From: an uncultured Latescibacterota bacterium
GTDB lineage: Bacteria > Latescibacterota > UBA2968 > UBA8231
Assembly: GCA_958295495.1 (NCBI GenBank)
Contig: OY282352.1
Location: 992,001-1,056,000 of the forward strand
Direction of reading: 5' to 3'
DNA length: 64,000 bases
Below are positions 8,063 through 16,718 of the stretch, one piece after another. Each line of letters opens with the position of its first letter. Position 1 is the stretch's first letter. The translations under genes and the position numbers were made by a program. The notes below the pieces were generated by a model. That model searched no databases. It was given only the letters and a program-made list of their open reading frames with translations, and was not told where the DNA came from.

Positions 8063-9655
8063 CTACGGCATCCGATCCCAGTACCACTCTGGCAAACTGC
8101 GGAAGACGCCCATGCGCACAATCGACTCCAAGCCCCGCAATGGCTGCCGCACCGCATACGTGACCGGCTCTCGACAGATAAAAATTGTGGGGTAATCGGA
8201 CAGCAGATGGCGATGGATGCGCCGGTAAATGGCGATATGCTCGTTCTCGTCGTAGGCCGCCCGCCCGGCTTCGATCAACCGATCCACTTCGGCATTGACA
8301 TAGCCAGACTCATTGCGCACATCCTGCGAATGCCATTTAGACACGGTTATATCGGGGTCGAGGAAATTGTATCCTTCCCCCAATACCATATCGACCTGCG
8401 ACCCCATGGAAGAAAGCTCCTGCAGAGGCTCGGTCTGCATCAGTAGGTGAATCCCTACTTCTTCCAGATCTTTCCGCAACTGAGCCGCTATGTTGTGCCG
8501 ATGCGGCATTTCCTTGACCATGACCAAGGTCAATTCCAACGCTTGTCCATCCCGCTCGCGCAGCCCATCCCCGTCTGTATCGACCCAGCCGGCCGCTTGC
8601 AATATGGCCCGGGCGCGCGGCTGGTCTTTGACCGGCGCGGCCACCTGCGGATCGCTGTAGATCGAGCCGGGCGGAAAAGGCCCGGCAATAAACACTGAAT
8701 CTGCCGTTGCTTCCCCGCTGAGAAGGTGCCATACCGCTCGGCGATCAATCGCGTAATGGATCGCCTCCCGCACGCGCCGATCGGCCAGCACCGACTCTAA
8801 GCGGCAGTTCAAGCTCAGCGCCATATAGGACAGCCCCGCCCCTTTGAGCGCGTTGAAGGCCGGGTTGTCGGCAATACTTTTCAGGTCGTCGGGTGATGCG
8901 GACATAACCACATCGCTCTCGCCGCGCATAAACGCCGCCCACGCGTACCGAGTGTCCGGGTAATCGCCGCGCACTTCCACCGTATCTATATATGGACGCC
9001 CTCTGTAATACCCCTCAAAAGCCACCATCCGCAGATGAGCCTCACCCACCCAATCGGCAAAGCGGAACGGACCCGCCCCAATGGGATGCCGGTTGAACGG
9101 CAATTCGTCCAAACCATAGCCGGCTGCCAACTGCGGCTCGACGAGGTGTTTGGGCAGAATGTGCAGCCGCAAATGTATTAGAGCCGACCAGTGCGGTGGG
9201 GCGGCATAGTGCAGCCGCACAATGTCGTCGCTGAGTGCTTCAACTCGCTCAAAGAGCAAATCCTCTCCGTTTTGCTGCTTTCTCATCAATTGCAGCGTAA
9301 AGACCACGTCCTCAGCCGTTACGGGCCGACCATCGTGGAACTGGGCATCTGACCGCAGTAAGATGTCCCAAAACTTCAGGCGGGGGCTGAATGGCCAAGC
9401 TACAGCTAGCGCCGGGGCGAGCTGACCGTTGGGCTTCTCCGCGAACAGGCGTTCAAAGAGCAGGTCCAATACCTTCGTGCTCACGGTGCGGGAGGCCATG
9501 AGCGGATTGATCGAATCCATGCCCCCGGTTGCCCCGATCCGCACCCGGCCCCCATGGGAAGGGCCGTCGCGGTCGGGCGCACTGCAACCGAGGACGAAAA
9601 AAAACGCCCAAATCGCGGTTATACCTGTCCCTCGGGCACGGAGCGGCCCCACCAT
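8063..9655 (-). CDS. Peptide/nickel-type ABC solute-binding lipoprotein (SBP family 5)
   Basis: 530 residues with a lipoprotein signal: hydrophobic ITAIWAFFFV followed by the lipobox LGCS. The body is a family 5 extracellular solute-binding protein: a strand near GGMDSINPLMA, FHDGRPVTAEDVVFTLQLM, an IGAGPFRF loop and VREAIHYAIDRRAVWHLL. This family normally feeds peptides, nickel or opines to an ABC importer, but no permease or ATPase gene is nearby. Instead it is followed after 12 bp by a sensor kinase and response regulator. The protein could therefore act as a ligand receptor for the kinase rather than for transport (inference). The ATG has GAGG upstream at good spacing. Confidence 0.88.
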   Translation of the reverse strand: MVGPLRARGTGITAIWAFFFVLGCSAPDRDGPSHGGRVRIGATGGMDSINPLMASRTVSTKVLDLLFERLFAEKPNGQLAPALAVAWPFSPRLKFWDILLRSDAQFHDGRPVTAEDVVFTLQLMRKQQNGEDLLFERVEALSDDIVRLHYAAPPHWSALIHLRLHILPKHLVEPQLAAGYGLDELPFNRHPIGAGPFRFADWVGEAHLRMVAFEGYYRGRPYIDTVEVRGDYPDTRYAWAAFMRGESDVVMSASPDDLKSIADNPAFNALKGAGLSYMALSLNCRLESVLADRRVREAIHYAIDRRAVWHLLSGEATADSVFIAGPFPPGSIYSDPQVAAPVKDQPRARAILQAAGWVDTDGDGLRERDGQALELTLVMVKEMPHRHNIAAQLRKDLEEVGIHLLMQTEPLQELSSMGSQVDMVLGEGYNFLDPDITVSKWHSQDVRNESGYVNAEVDRLIEAGRAAYDENEHIAIYRRIHRHLLSDYPTIFICREPVTYAVRQPLRGLESIVRMGVFRSLPEWYWDRMP

Positions 9656-9819
9656 CGCGCCTCATTTCTGTAACTGGATAATATGAGATACATCGACGCA
9701 CTCGCGTCCCCGCAATAATAAGACAGGGTGCTTTAGGATAAAAGCACGGGGTGCCAGCGGAGTGGAGCGGGGTAATGGTCGGCGACAAGGGGCAACGAGT
9801 ACTCACAACCGGACTGCCG

Positions 9820-9930
9820 GTCCTAAGAAACAGAAGCACTTTTGCTAGCTTAATGGCATTCATGGCAAGGCTTCTTTTCTCTACTGACCGCTCTACGAGC
9901 GACTGAACGCATCCTCCTTGTAAAGCGCAC
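9820..9930 (-). pseudogene. Remnant of a propeller-end/thioredoxin-like-start junction
   Basis: On the minus strand a short frame starting at 9863 begins MNAIKLAKVLLFL, which parallels MNGTKLAKALLALSL at the start of the intact thioredoxin-like gene ending at 14530. The bases just upstream (CTCTAC..GAGCGACTGAACGC on the plus strand) match the 3' end of the propeller genes near 10960 and 15205. This looks like the boundary of a lost propeller-thioredoxin pair. The frame then degenerates. Confidence 0.45.
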
Positions 9931-9935
9931 AAAGG

Positions 9936-10829
9936 TCAACGAATTCTCAAAAGGCGTACCCCAAGGAACCATTCACGAGTGTCGGACGCACCGTGCATGC
10001 GGCTTGCCGACCGATAGTTTATGACAGGGTCGCTAAAGTCGCCCCCGCGCATGACGCGGTCGGAGCCGGATGTAGGCCCTAAAGGGTTCACCCGCGGTGA
10101 ATGCTTGTAATAGTCGGGGTCAAACCAGTCCTGCACCCACTCCCACACATTGCCGTGCATATCGTGCAAGCCCCACCCATTCGGACGATGCTGTCCCACC
10201 GCATGAGCATACTTCTCATTCCTATCCACCGTGTTTCCCCGATACCACGCATAGTGGGGGAACGCCCCCTTTTCGTTGCCAAACGACCACAAGGTCGAAG
10301 TTCCTGCCCGACAGGCATACTCCCACTCGGCCTCGGTCGGCAACCGATACACCTCCGCCCCGGCGGCACTATTGAGCCGCTGTATCAGCGCCTGGGCGTC
10401 GTGCCAAGAAATATACACGGCGGGATGAGCCGGATTTGACTGCACCAACTCTTTGTCGGCGTTGTCGGCGTCGCGCCAAGGCGTGGTTCTCATCACTGCT
10501 TCCCACTGCTCCTGCGTAACTACATACTTGCCCAACCAGAACCCCGCACTAATCTCCACCTCATGCACCGGCTTTGTCTCCTTGTTATAATCGACTCCTA
10601 CTAACTGCTTCAGCCGCTCGTCTTCTTCTGAAGGCCGCGCTCCCATCTGAAACGTCCCTGGCTCAATCCACACAAACGTCATCTGGGTGCCGCCCGGCAG
10701 ATCAACGACCTGCTCTTGGCCGGTGAAGTGCTCGTCGGCCCCTCGTCCCGCTGCGTCCTCGGCGTTGACCGAGCCAACCCAAAGCACCAGTACACCAACA
10801 ATTGTGGTAAAAAGCATCCGCTTGTTCAT
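9936..10829 (-). CDS. Exported formylglycine-generating-enzyme-fold (SUMF1) protein
   Basis: 297 residues: signal peptide (MNKRMLFTTIVGVLVLWVGSVNA) then a full FGE-sulfatase/SUMF1 fold. Diagnostic stretches are FVWIEPGTFQMG near the start, VHEVEISAGFWLGKYVVTQEQWE, the RLPTEAEWEYACRAGT core, the LHDMHGNVWEWVQDW metal-loop region, RVMRGGDF, and the terminal GVRLLRIR. True formylglycine enzymes oxidise a Cys in sulfatases, but no sulfatase is encoded nearby and many bacterial members of this fold do other jobs such as ligand binding or ergothioneine-type chemistry. It follows the propeller lipoprotein gene by 144 bp on the same strand. Decayed ends resembling this family (GERLAFVPRW) occur twice next to the peptide genes, suggesting it belongs to the same module. 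Confidence 0.85.
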   Translation of the reverse strand: MNKRMLFTTIVGVLVLWVGSVNAEDAAGRGADEHFTGQEQVVDLPGGTQMTFVWIEPGTFQMGARPSEEDERLKQLVGVDYNKETKPVHEVEISAGFWLGKYVVTQEQWEAVMRTTPWRDADNADKELVQSNPAHPAVYISWHDAQALIQRLNSAAGAEVYRLPTEAEWEYACRAGTSTLWSFGNEKGAFPHYAWYRGNTVDRNEKYAHAVGQHRPNGWGLHDMHGNVWEWVQDWFDPDYYKHSPRVNPLGPTSGSDRVMRGGDFSDPVINYRSASRMHGASDTREWFLGVRLLRIR

Positions 10830-10973
10830 ATTATCCTCCTTATTGAACTGCGTTTAAGCCGTAAAACCCAAGCCTTCAGACTTGAGATAAACAAGTGTTT
10901 TAGCCTCCCGACTTAAGCTTCGTCCACTACGAACTTTCTCTACCCTACCGGTCACCCTGCGAGCGACTGAACG

Positions 10974-12095
10974 CTACCTTCTGGCAACCGCACGATCATT
11001 GAGCCGATAAACGGCCATGTATGGATCGCCCGCCTCGCCCGTCGCCTCGTCGAATGCATCCTTTACCATGCAATACAACTCAGACCCGGCAACCGCTATT
11101 GGTGTGTGGTTGGCGGGCACACGAATCCCATCGACGACCGAATGGCCGTCCTTGTACAAAAGGTTGAGATAAAGTTGGTACGTGTTGCCAACCTCCCGCC
11201 TGTATTGCACAAGCACTAGCAGGTCGGAACCGAATTCAAAAAGTTCGTCACGAACAATGTGCTCCGCGAACCACGCCTCAATTTTGGGGTTCCAACCATA
11301 GGGGTCTAAGTCGGCAGGAAAGGGCTTGATACCATCCCGGTACTTGGACTGATAGGTGCTGAACAGGGTCTGTTCCAATTCGCCCTGCTCGCTGTACTGG
11401 TGGATCTCGTAAGTAGTCGGATGCATGAAGTAGAAGCCACCGCCTGTCTTGGGGGTGAGGATGGTGTTGTGGAAGCGGTGCAGGGCCGTCGCAGTCCGTT
11501 GGTCTTCGACCGGATATAGGCGGCCGATCACCTTGAAGTTATCGTCGAAGCGGAACAGGGCGTGGATACCGTCCGTGCGCAAATCCACTTGCGCGGCGTA
11601 AATGTGGCCGCCCTCGGTGACCACGAGATGATCGATGTACTGGGAGAAGTCGGACGAAACCTCTCTCTTAAACGCATAAGAGCCGCCGGAAAAGACCATG
11701 TACTTGGGACCTTCTCCTATTGTCCAGATATAGAGATCGCCATTGGGGGCCAGCACTAACTCGTCAATAGATAAGTACTCGCCTTCAGCCCCTCCCCGCG
11801 TCCCGATCTGCCGCAGGTAATTGCCCTCGGCATCCGTCAGGAAAACCGTCTGCTGGGTAAAGTCTGCGACGATGAGGTCGCCCTTGGAATCAACCACGAG
11901 GTGTCCGATCGTGCCTAAAACGACCCCTTCGGGCATTTGGAAGTAGATGTCCCGATCCTTGACGAACGCCTCGTCGAACGTGAGTTCGGTCGCCGGGGGA
12001 GTGATCTCTATCCGGCGTTCAGGTGGATCATCGCCGCACCCGGCCAACAGCACCACAGGGCCGAAAATCACGATAAAAGGCAGCAAATTTTTCAT
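10974..12095 (-). CDS. 6-bladed beta-propeller lipoprotein (copy 1)
   Basis: 373 residues. The lipoprotein signal MKNLLPFIVIFGPVVLLAGC ends in a consensus lipobox. The mature part is a propeller with blades such as VVDSKGDLIVADFTQQTVFLTD, APNGDLYIWTIGEGP and TEGGHIYAAQV. It is closely similar over its whole length to the protein ending at 15202, so the two are paralogues from duplication. Comparable propeller lipoproteins in Bacteroidota sit beside small exported Cys-rich peptides (NVEALT type), a useful analogy here. The start at 12095 has AAGGAA upstream; the longer frame lacks a signal. Upstream lies repeat copy 1 with a leftward promoter-like pair. The FGE-fold gene follows. Role unknown; surface ligand binding is plausible. 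Confidence 0.8.
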   Translation of the reverse strand: MKNLLPFIVIFGPVVLLAGCGDDPPERRIEITPPATELTFDEAFVKDRDIYFQMPEGVVLGTIGHLVVDSKGDLIVADFTQQTVFLTDAEGNYLRQIGTRGGAEGEYLSIDELVLAPNGDLYIWTIGEGPKYMVFSGGSYAFKREVSSDFSQYIDHLVVTEGGHIYAAQVDLRTDGIHALFRFDDNFKVIGRLYPVEDQRTATALHRFHNTILTPKTGGGFYFMHPTTYEIHQYSEQGELEQTLFSTYQSKYRDGIKPFPADLDPYGWNPKIEAWFAEHIVRDELFEFGSDLLVLVQYRREVGNTYQLYLNLLYKDGHSVVDGIRVPANHTPIAVAGSELYCMVKDAFDEATGEAGDPYMAVYRLNDRAVARR

Positions 12096-12230
12096 AACAT
12101 TTCCTTGTGGATCGTTGGTGTCGCATCTTGGCAGATTCACGGATGAGAGGTGGCCGTACAAGGAGTAGCTACTGGAACCACCCTCAACCGTTCAGTGCCC
12201 GAAGCCCAGCGGAGTGGACCGGGGTCAATG

Positions 12231-12498
12231 TCGGCCCCTGTTCCTTAGCGTCTGAGACCAACAACGGCTTACTTTCGTGCTCACCTATATAAAAGCATAT
12301 TCCGTGCCAAATTGATTTGAAAATCCGTAATTGATTGTTATACAAAGAGTTACAAGAAATTGGAGTATTTCATACAAGACGCCAGATCGCGCTTCCATTG
12401 CACCCTTTCGACGCATCTAAGATGCCTTTTTGTTGCTATCTCATTTTTTTACAATAGGTTGGAGCAAGTGCGTCAAAAGGGGCGCAGTGCGCTAAAAC
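12231..12498. repeat. AT-rich intergenic repeat, copy 1
   Basis: About 268 bp, similar over its length to 17032-17298 and, less closely, to 23602-23845 and 30857-31084, all in the same orientation. Conserved blocks are TTCCGTGCCAA, GTTATACAAAGAGTTACAAG, CGCTTCCATTGCACCCTTTC and the right end GTGCGTCA..CGCAGTGCGCTA. It separates the leftward propeller gene from the rightward AAA-ATPase gene. GACGCA and TGCGTC inside it can pair. Confidence 0.85.
12448..12476 (-). promoter_or_regulatory. Leftward sigma-70-like promoter in repeat copy 1
   Basis: On the minus strand TTGACG (12476-12471), then 17 bp, then TGTAAA (12453-12448). The hexamer pair and the exact 17-bp spacing recur in all four repeat copies. 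It would drive the propeller lipoprotein gene. Confidence 0.45.
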
Positions 12499-12653
12499 TG
12501 GCTTGAGTCCATGGCGAACTAGCCTGATCCTCGCCTACCGCAGATCGTCTGGGATTGCGCGTCTAAGACGAGATGGAGCGAGGGCGAGGGTACGTTGCCC
12601 TGGTCCCGTCCAACCGCTACACTCAGATAGGTCAACTCGTTTTAGGAGTCGCC

Positions 12654-14420
12654 ATGGCTGCATCCTACCCTCGCATCCCCTACGGTTGGGCCAATTTCCG
12701 GGCCATCCGCTTGGAAAACCGCCTCTACGTCGATAAAACCCGCTTTGTACACGCGCTAGAAGACGAGCGCTACGTCTTTCTGATTCGTCCGCGTCGCTTT
12801 GGCAAGACCTGCTGGGTGTCCTTGCTCGAAAATTACTACGACCGCAACCGCGCCGACGAATTCGATGCCATCTTCGGTGGCACCCACTTGGGGCAGCAGC
12901 CGACGGAAAATCGCCATCGCTACGTGGTCTTGCGCTTCAACTTTTCGGCGTTTGACGATACCTTGGCAACTTTGCGGGAACGCTTTGAAACCTACTGCCA
13001 CTTGATCGTCCGGTACGCGCTGGAGCGCAATCGAGACCTGTTTCCCGAAAAGCAAATTCAGCGCATCCTCTCGCTGCCCTCCATCGACGCCAAGCTCAAC
13101 GAGTTGTTCCTGTACGCCAACGACCACCGTATCCCGCTGTATGTGCTCATCGACGAGTACGACAATTTCGCCAACACCGTGCTGGCGCATCACGGCGAGG
13201 AGGCATACCAGTCCTTTACCCACGGCGGCGGCTTTTATCGCAATTTCTTCGCCACGCTCAAGGTCGGCGCGGAGCAGAGCGGCGGCGGCTTGGAGCGGCT
13301 GTTCATCACCGGGGTGTCGCCGATCACCATGGACGACGTCACCAGTGGCTTCAACATCGGCAGCAACATCAGCTTGGAACCAAGATTCGACCAAATGCTG
13401 GGTTTCACCGAGGAGGAGGTGCGAGAACTGCTGGAGCTGTACCGGGACCACGGCGTGTTCAATCAGGATGTCGAAGCCGCGCTGGCAGTGATGCGGGAGT
13501 GGTACAACGGCTATCGGTTCTTCGAGGACGCCGAGGTTGACATATACAACACGGACATGGTGCTCTACTACCTGAAGCACTCTATCCCGAACAGAGGGCT
13601 GCCACGGGAGTTGATCGACACCAATGTGCGCATTGACTACGGCAAGCTGCGCCACCTGCTGACGGTCAACCGACAACTCAACGGCAACTTCGACCTACTC
13701 CGCCACATCATCGGCGAGCAACAGGTGGACACCCCTATCCAACTCAGCTTCCCCTTGGACCGACTCGACCGGCGCGAAAACTTCCTGTCGCTGCTGCACT
13801 ACTTCGGCCTGCTCAGCATGCGCGACGTGGCGCACGGAGTGCCTCGGCTGGGCATTCCCAATCAGACCGTTAAGCGGCTGCTGTACGGCTACCTGCGCGA
13901 TGCCTACGACGATGTGGGGGTGTTCGCCGTCGATGGGTATAGCTTCTCCGGCTTGGTGCGGCAGATGGCCTACGACGGCACTTGGCGGCCGGCCCTCGAC
14001 TTTTTGCGCGATGCCTTAGCGGAACAAACTGGCATTCGCGACTACATGGACAGCGAGAAGGTCATCCACGGTTTTGTCGCCGCCCACTTGAGCATGGTCG
14101 ATCAGTTTCTGCTCCACTCGGAATACGAACTGAACAAGGGCTATGCGGATTTGTACTTGGAGCCGTTTCTGTCTCAGTATCCCGACGTGCGGTACGGCTA
14201 TGTGCTCGAGCTAAAGTATGTGAAGCGGCGCGAGTCTTTGGCCGAATCCGTCGTGGCGGACAAGCTGCGGGAGGCCGTGCTGCAGGTGCGCGGCTACTTG
14301 GCGGATCCATCCTTGCGCCGACGCTACCCGTCGGTGCAGCATATCGGCTTGGCAGTTGTGTTTCACGGCTGGGAGCTGGTCGCGTACCAAGCGGTGGACG
14401 ACGAAGGAGTTGATAAATAG
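12654..14420 (+). CDS. AAA-ATPase / PD-(D/E)XK nuclease-like protein (copy 1)
   Basis: 588 residues. The N-terminal domain is the AAA-ATPase-like family (PF09820 type) with a divergent P-loop RPRRFGKTCWVSLL and Walker B LYVLIDEYDNF. The C-terminal ~120 residues form a PD-(D/E)XK nuclease-like domain (PF08011 type) with YADLYLEPFL and YVLELKYVKR. Hundreds of close relatives exist in Bacteroidota and other anaerobes or symbionts, usually in many copies per genome; their function is not established. The ATG at 12654 has TTTTAGGAG upstream, and the same leader sequence precedes copy 3. Two more full copies (17368, 24690) and an internal fragment (19997) lie in this window, 75-90% alike by eye. 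Copy 1 sits just after the AT-rich repeat. Confidence 0.88.
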   Translation: MAASYPRIPYGWANFRAIRLENRLYVDKTRFVHALEDERYVFLIRPRRFGKTCWVSLLENYYDRNRADEFDAIFGGTHLGQQPTENRHRYVVLRFNFSAFDDTLATLRERFETYCHLIVRYALERNRDLFPEKQIQRILSLPSIDAKLNELFLYANDHRIPLYVLIDEYDNFANTVLAHHGEEAYQSFTHGGGFYRNFFATLKVGAEQSGGGLERLFITGVSPITMDDVTSGFNIGSNISLEPRFDQMLGFTEEEVRELLELYRDHGVFNQDVEAALAVMREWYNGYRFFEDAEVDIYNTDMVLYYLKHSIPNRGLPRELIDTNVRIDYGKLRHLLTVNRQLNGNFDLLRHIIGEQQVDTPIQLSFPLDRLDRRENFLSLLHYFGLLSMRDVAHGVPRLGIPNQTVKRLLYGYLRDAYDDVGVFAVDGYSFSGLVRQMAYDGTWRPALDFLRDALAEQTGIRDYMDSEKVIHGFVAAHLSMVDQFLLHSEYELNKGYADLYLEPFLSQYPDVRYGYVLELKYVKRRESLAESVVADKLREAVLQVRGYLADPSLRRRYPSVQHIGLAVVFHGWELVAYQAVDDEGVDK

Positions 14421-14424
14421 CAGA

Positions 14425-14515
14425 GCGGACCATGTTCAATGGAATTCACGGTCCACCAGCCGGTCATCTATGTCAATATGATGGTTCTATCGAACTAGGG
14501 CACTAATAATGACGT
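14425..14515 (-). promoter_or_regulatory. Hairpin pair downstream of thioredoxin-like gene
   Basis: GGACCATG (14427-14434) and CACGGTCC (14447-14454) form an imperfect stem. Next to it TTCGATAGAACC (minus strand, around 14480) and CCGTGACGTCA match the motif seen after the peptide genes at 16505-16550 and 16719-16760. These may be transcript ends or processing signals for leftward transcripts. Confidence 0.4.
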
Positions 14516-14529
14516 CACGGAATCGCAGT

Positions 14530-15171
14530 TTACGAAGTGAAGTACCGTTCCAGCCAGTCTTGAATGCACTGCGCCGTCGCCTCTTCGTCCCCTTTGTCGC
14601 TATAGTGCCAGTTGAGGACCTCGAAGGCGTCGTCCACGACAAACGAGACGGGCACTGACGACCGGGCGTCCGACGGGAAAAGCAGCGCATCGAGCTCTTG
14701 CTCGGCCACGAAGGTGAAGGCGAAGGGCACGATGCCGACCTTGTGCTTTATCGCGATCTGATGCTTAAGGTGCTCGTTGGCGTCTCCTACGACCAGCAGC
14801 AGCTTGCCGTGGGAGACGCCCCTTTGAGTCATCGCCTGCTTCCACTGGTCGAGTTGGGTAAACAGGCAGGCCCCGCACGTCCGGCTCGTCGAGACGACGA
14901 CGACAAATGGGTGGCCGTCCCCGGCCGCCGACGCGTCGAACTGGGCGAATCGGCTGAAGTCCACCGATTGGATCAGCTTGCGGTGTAGTTTTTCCTTGAG
15001 GGCGGCGTTGACCTCGTAGTTCCATTGGACGGTCTCCAAGTGTTCCAGCCGCTCGTTGAGGGTCTCCAACTCGTCTTGTCTGTCGGCGTTGTCTTGGTGC
15101 AAGGCCAAGGCGACCGATCCAAGTCCAAGGGACAACGCCAAGAGGGCTTTGGCTAGCTTAGTGCCATTCAT
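14530..15171 (-). CDS. Periplasmic thioredoxin-like protein with CGAC motif
   Basis: 213 residues. An N-terminal hydrophobic anchor or signal (LAKALLALSLGLGSVALAL) precedes a short coiled coil (DELETLNERLEHLETVQW, ~33-50). A thioredoxin-fold domain has VVVVSTSRTCGAC, with cysteines at 99 and 102, and a cis-Pro-like loop ARSSVPVSFVVDDAF. The domain is longer before the CxxC than in classic thioredoxins, resembling exported redoxins of Bacteroidota peptide loci. The gene lies 30 bp after the propeller lipoprotein gene on the same strand, so the two are co-transcribed, downstream of the Cys-containing peptide gene at 16560. A role in making or breaking disulfides in that peptide is attractive but unproven. 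A truncated relative survives near 9863. Confidence 0.7.
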   Translation of the reverse strand: MNGTKLAKALLALSLGLGSVALALHQDNADRQDELETLNERLEHLETVQWNYEVNAALKEKLHRKLIQSVDFSRFAQFDASAAGDGHPFVVVVSTSRTCGACLFTQLDQWKQAMTQRGVSHGKLLLVVGDANEHLKHQIAIKHKVGIVPFAFTFVAEQELDALLFPSDARSSVPVSFVVDDAFEVLNWHYSDKGDEEATAQCIQDWLERYFTS

Positions 15172-15201
15172 AGCAATGGTCTCCTTCCCTTACTCGCTGC
15201 C

Positions 15202-16329
15202 CTACGAGCGGCTAAACGCTCTCTTGCCGGCCCCGGCGCGGTCATTGAGCCGATAGACGGCTATGTATGGATCGCTCGTCTCGCCCGTCGCCTCGTCGAA
15301 TGCACCCTCGACTGCGAAATACAGTTCTGTGCCGGCGACCGTCAACGGTGTGTGGTTGGCGGGCACACGGATACCATCGCCGACCGAATGGCCATCCTTG
15401 TACAAGAGGTTCAGATAGTGTTTAAACTCGCCGCCGACCTCCCGCCGGCATTGCACAAGCACCAACAGGTCGGGGCCACATTCGTAAAGCTGGAAACGGA
15501 CGATATGCTCGGCGAACCACTCCTCAATTTTGGGGTTAAAATCGTTCGGGTTTAAGCCGACGGGGAAGGGCTTGATTCCATCCCGGTGCTTGGATCGGTA
15601 GGTGCTGAACAGAGTCTGTTCCAACTCACCTCGTTCGCTGTACTGGTATATCTCATAGATGGTCGGGTACATGAAGTAGAAGCCACCCTCTCCCCTCGGA
15701 GTGAGGATGGTGTTGTGGTACCGGTTCAACGCCGCCGCTGTCCTTTGGTCTTCAACCGGATACAGGCTGCCGATTTTATTGAAGTTGCCATCGAGACGGG
15801 ACAGGGCGTATTCGCTGTCCACCTCCGAGGCGTACATGTTGCCCCCTTTGGTGAACACAATATGGTCAACATACTCGGGATTAGGGTCCGGAACCTCCAT
15901 CTTCAACTCATAAGAGTCATCGGCAAAGACTAGGTACTTCATGCCTTCTCCTACAGCGTGGATATAGAGATCGCCGTTGGGGTTTAGTAACAACTTGAGG
16001 ACATAGAAGTACTCGCCTTCACCCCCTCCCCGCGCCCCGATCTGCCGCAGGTAATTACCCTCGGCATCGGTCTGGAAAACTATCCACTGGGTAGAGTCCA
16101 TAACGATGAGATCGCCCTTGGAATCAACCACGGTGTCGCCGATCTTGCCCAACACGCTCTCTTCGGGCATGTTGAAATGGATATCTCGATCCTTAACGAA
16201 CGCCTCGTCAAACGATAGGTCGGCCGCCGGGGGGATTATCTCCACTCGGCCTTCTGGCGCGTCGTCACCGCACCCGGTGACCAATGCCATAGTGCCGACG
16301 ACTGCGATAAAATGCATCAGCTTATGCAT
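15202..16329 (-). CDS. 6-bladed beta-propeller lipoprotein (copy 2)
   Basis: 375 residues, paralogous to the lipoprotein at 10974-12095. The signal MHKLMHFIAVVGTMALVTGC ends in a lipobox. Propeller blades are VVDSKGDLIVMDSTQWIVFQTD, NPNGDLYIHAVGEGM and TKGGNMYASEV. The two copies share motifs such as FDEAFVKDRDI, RQIGARGGGEGEY, RTAAALNRYHNTILTP and EWFAEHIVR, with conserved ends (..AVYRLNDRA). The ATG at 16329 has AAAGGAGA upstream. Order on this strand is peptide pseudogene, peptide gene (16691-16560), this gene, then the thioredoxin-like gene. Likely an outer-envelope binding protein for a ligand that may be the peptide itself (inference). Confidence 0.8.
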   Translation of the reverse strand: MHKLMHFIAVVGTMALVTGCGDDAPEGRVEIIPPAADLSFDEAFVKDRDIHFNMPEESVLGKIGDTVVDSKGDLIVMDSTQWIVFQTDAEGNYLRQIGARGGGEGEYFYVLKLLLNPNGDLYIHAVGEGMKYLVFADDSYELKMEVPDPNPEYVDHIVFTKGGNMYASEVDSEYALSRLDGNFNKIGSLYPVEDQRTAAALNRYHNTILTPRGEGGFYFMYPTIYEIYQYSERGELEQTLFSTYRSKHRDGIKPFPVGLNPNDFNPKIEEWFAEHIVRFQLYECGPDLLVLVQCRREVGGEFKHYLNLLYKDGHSVGDGIRVPANHTPLTVAGTELYFAVEGAFDEATGETSDPYIAVYRLNDRAGAGKRAFSRS

Positions 16330-16437
16330 AAAAATCTCCTTTGTGAATAGTTGGGATTGAGCGGACAGACAGCCCCGGCTACCTACTAAGGTGTAGCCTG
16401 CTGGATCCACGATCCTTGAGCGCCTGAAGACCGGCAG

Positions 16438-16471
16438 AGTGGACCATGGTCAATGGGAGCCATGGTCCACT
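16438..16471. promoter_or_regulatory. Perfect 12-bp inverted repeat
   Basis: AGTGGACCATGG (16438-16449) and CCATGGTCCACT (16460-16471) are perfect reverse complements with a 10-nt loop. It lies between the peptide gene and the propeller gene. Weaker relatives occur at 14427-14454 and 23887-23906. No T-run follows, so a factor-independent terminator is not obvious; attenuation between peptide and propeller is possible. Confidence 0.6.
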
Positions 16472-16504
16472 CGCCAATCAACGACCTAATTAGTGAAGGG
16501 TGAG

Positions 16505-16550
16505 TAGTTTTATCGAACCAAGTGGTGACAGCTAGGGCTGTCGCGGAAGT
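16505..16550 (-). promoter_or_regulatory. Structured motif after peptide gene (copy A)
   Basis: On the minus strand: CCGCGACAGC, CCTA, GCTGTC, then TTGGTTCGATAAAACT. The GACAGC/GCTGTC stem (16527-16542) corresponds in place to GACGCC/GGCGTC in copy B with different paired bases, which is compensatory change and points to selection on RNA structure. Confidence 0.5.
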
Positions 16551-16559
16551 TTGTCTCTG

Positions 16560-16691
16560 CTAGCAGCAGACTTTGAGGCCATCATCCCAGCAGATTGCCT
16601 TATTTCCGATACATATCATATTGGCGAATTCCGCTTGGGCCTCAACGGCTTGGCCGTAGGTGGCGCGTTCGGGTTTGTGCAGAGCGATCAT
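16560..16691 (-). CDS. Small Cys-containing peptide gene, possible RiPP-type precursor
   Basis: A 43-residue frame with AAGGAG 9 bp before the ATG. The N-terminal half reads MIALHKPERATYGQAVEAQA and the C-terminal half, after EFAN, is MICIGNKAICWDDGLKVCC, with cysteines at 27, 34, 42 and 43. It has no hydrophobic signal. A charged, conserved leader followed by a divergent Cys-rich tail is what precursor peptides look like, and the leader (L-H-K-P...Y-G..A.EA) recurs at 16893 and 19179 in front of different or lost tails. It is the first intact gene of a leftward unit with the propeller lipoprotein and thioredoxin-like genes. No maturation enzyme such as a radical SAM or LanM is in the window. 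Alternatives: a toxin-like peptide, or a signalling peptide read by the propeller. Confidence 0.6.
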   Translation of the reverse strand: MIALHKPERATYGQAVEAQAEFANMICIGNKAICWDDGLKVCC

Positions 16692-16718
16692 GGCTATACT
16701 CCTTAGTAGTAAATGACT

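Noticed and set aside
9936..10829. True sulfatase-activating formylglycine enzyme
   Set aside because: No sulfatase gene in the window and the protein is exported; only the fold is supported.
12756..13676. 306-residue minus-strand open frame
   Set aside because: Antisense to AAA-ATPase copy 1; the same shadow appears against the other copies because they share sequence.
14473..14490. tRNA-like TTCGA sequence
   Set aside because: GGTTC-GATA-GAACC looks like a T-arm but no acceptor, D-arm or anticodon arm surrounds it; it is a small palindrome in the repeated motif.
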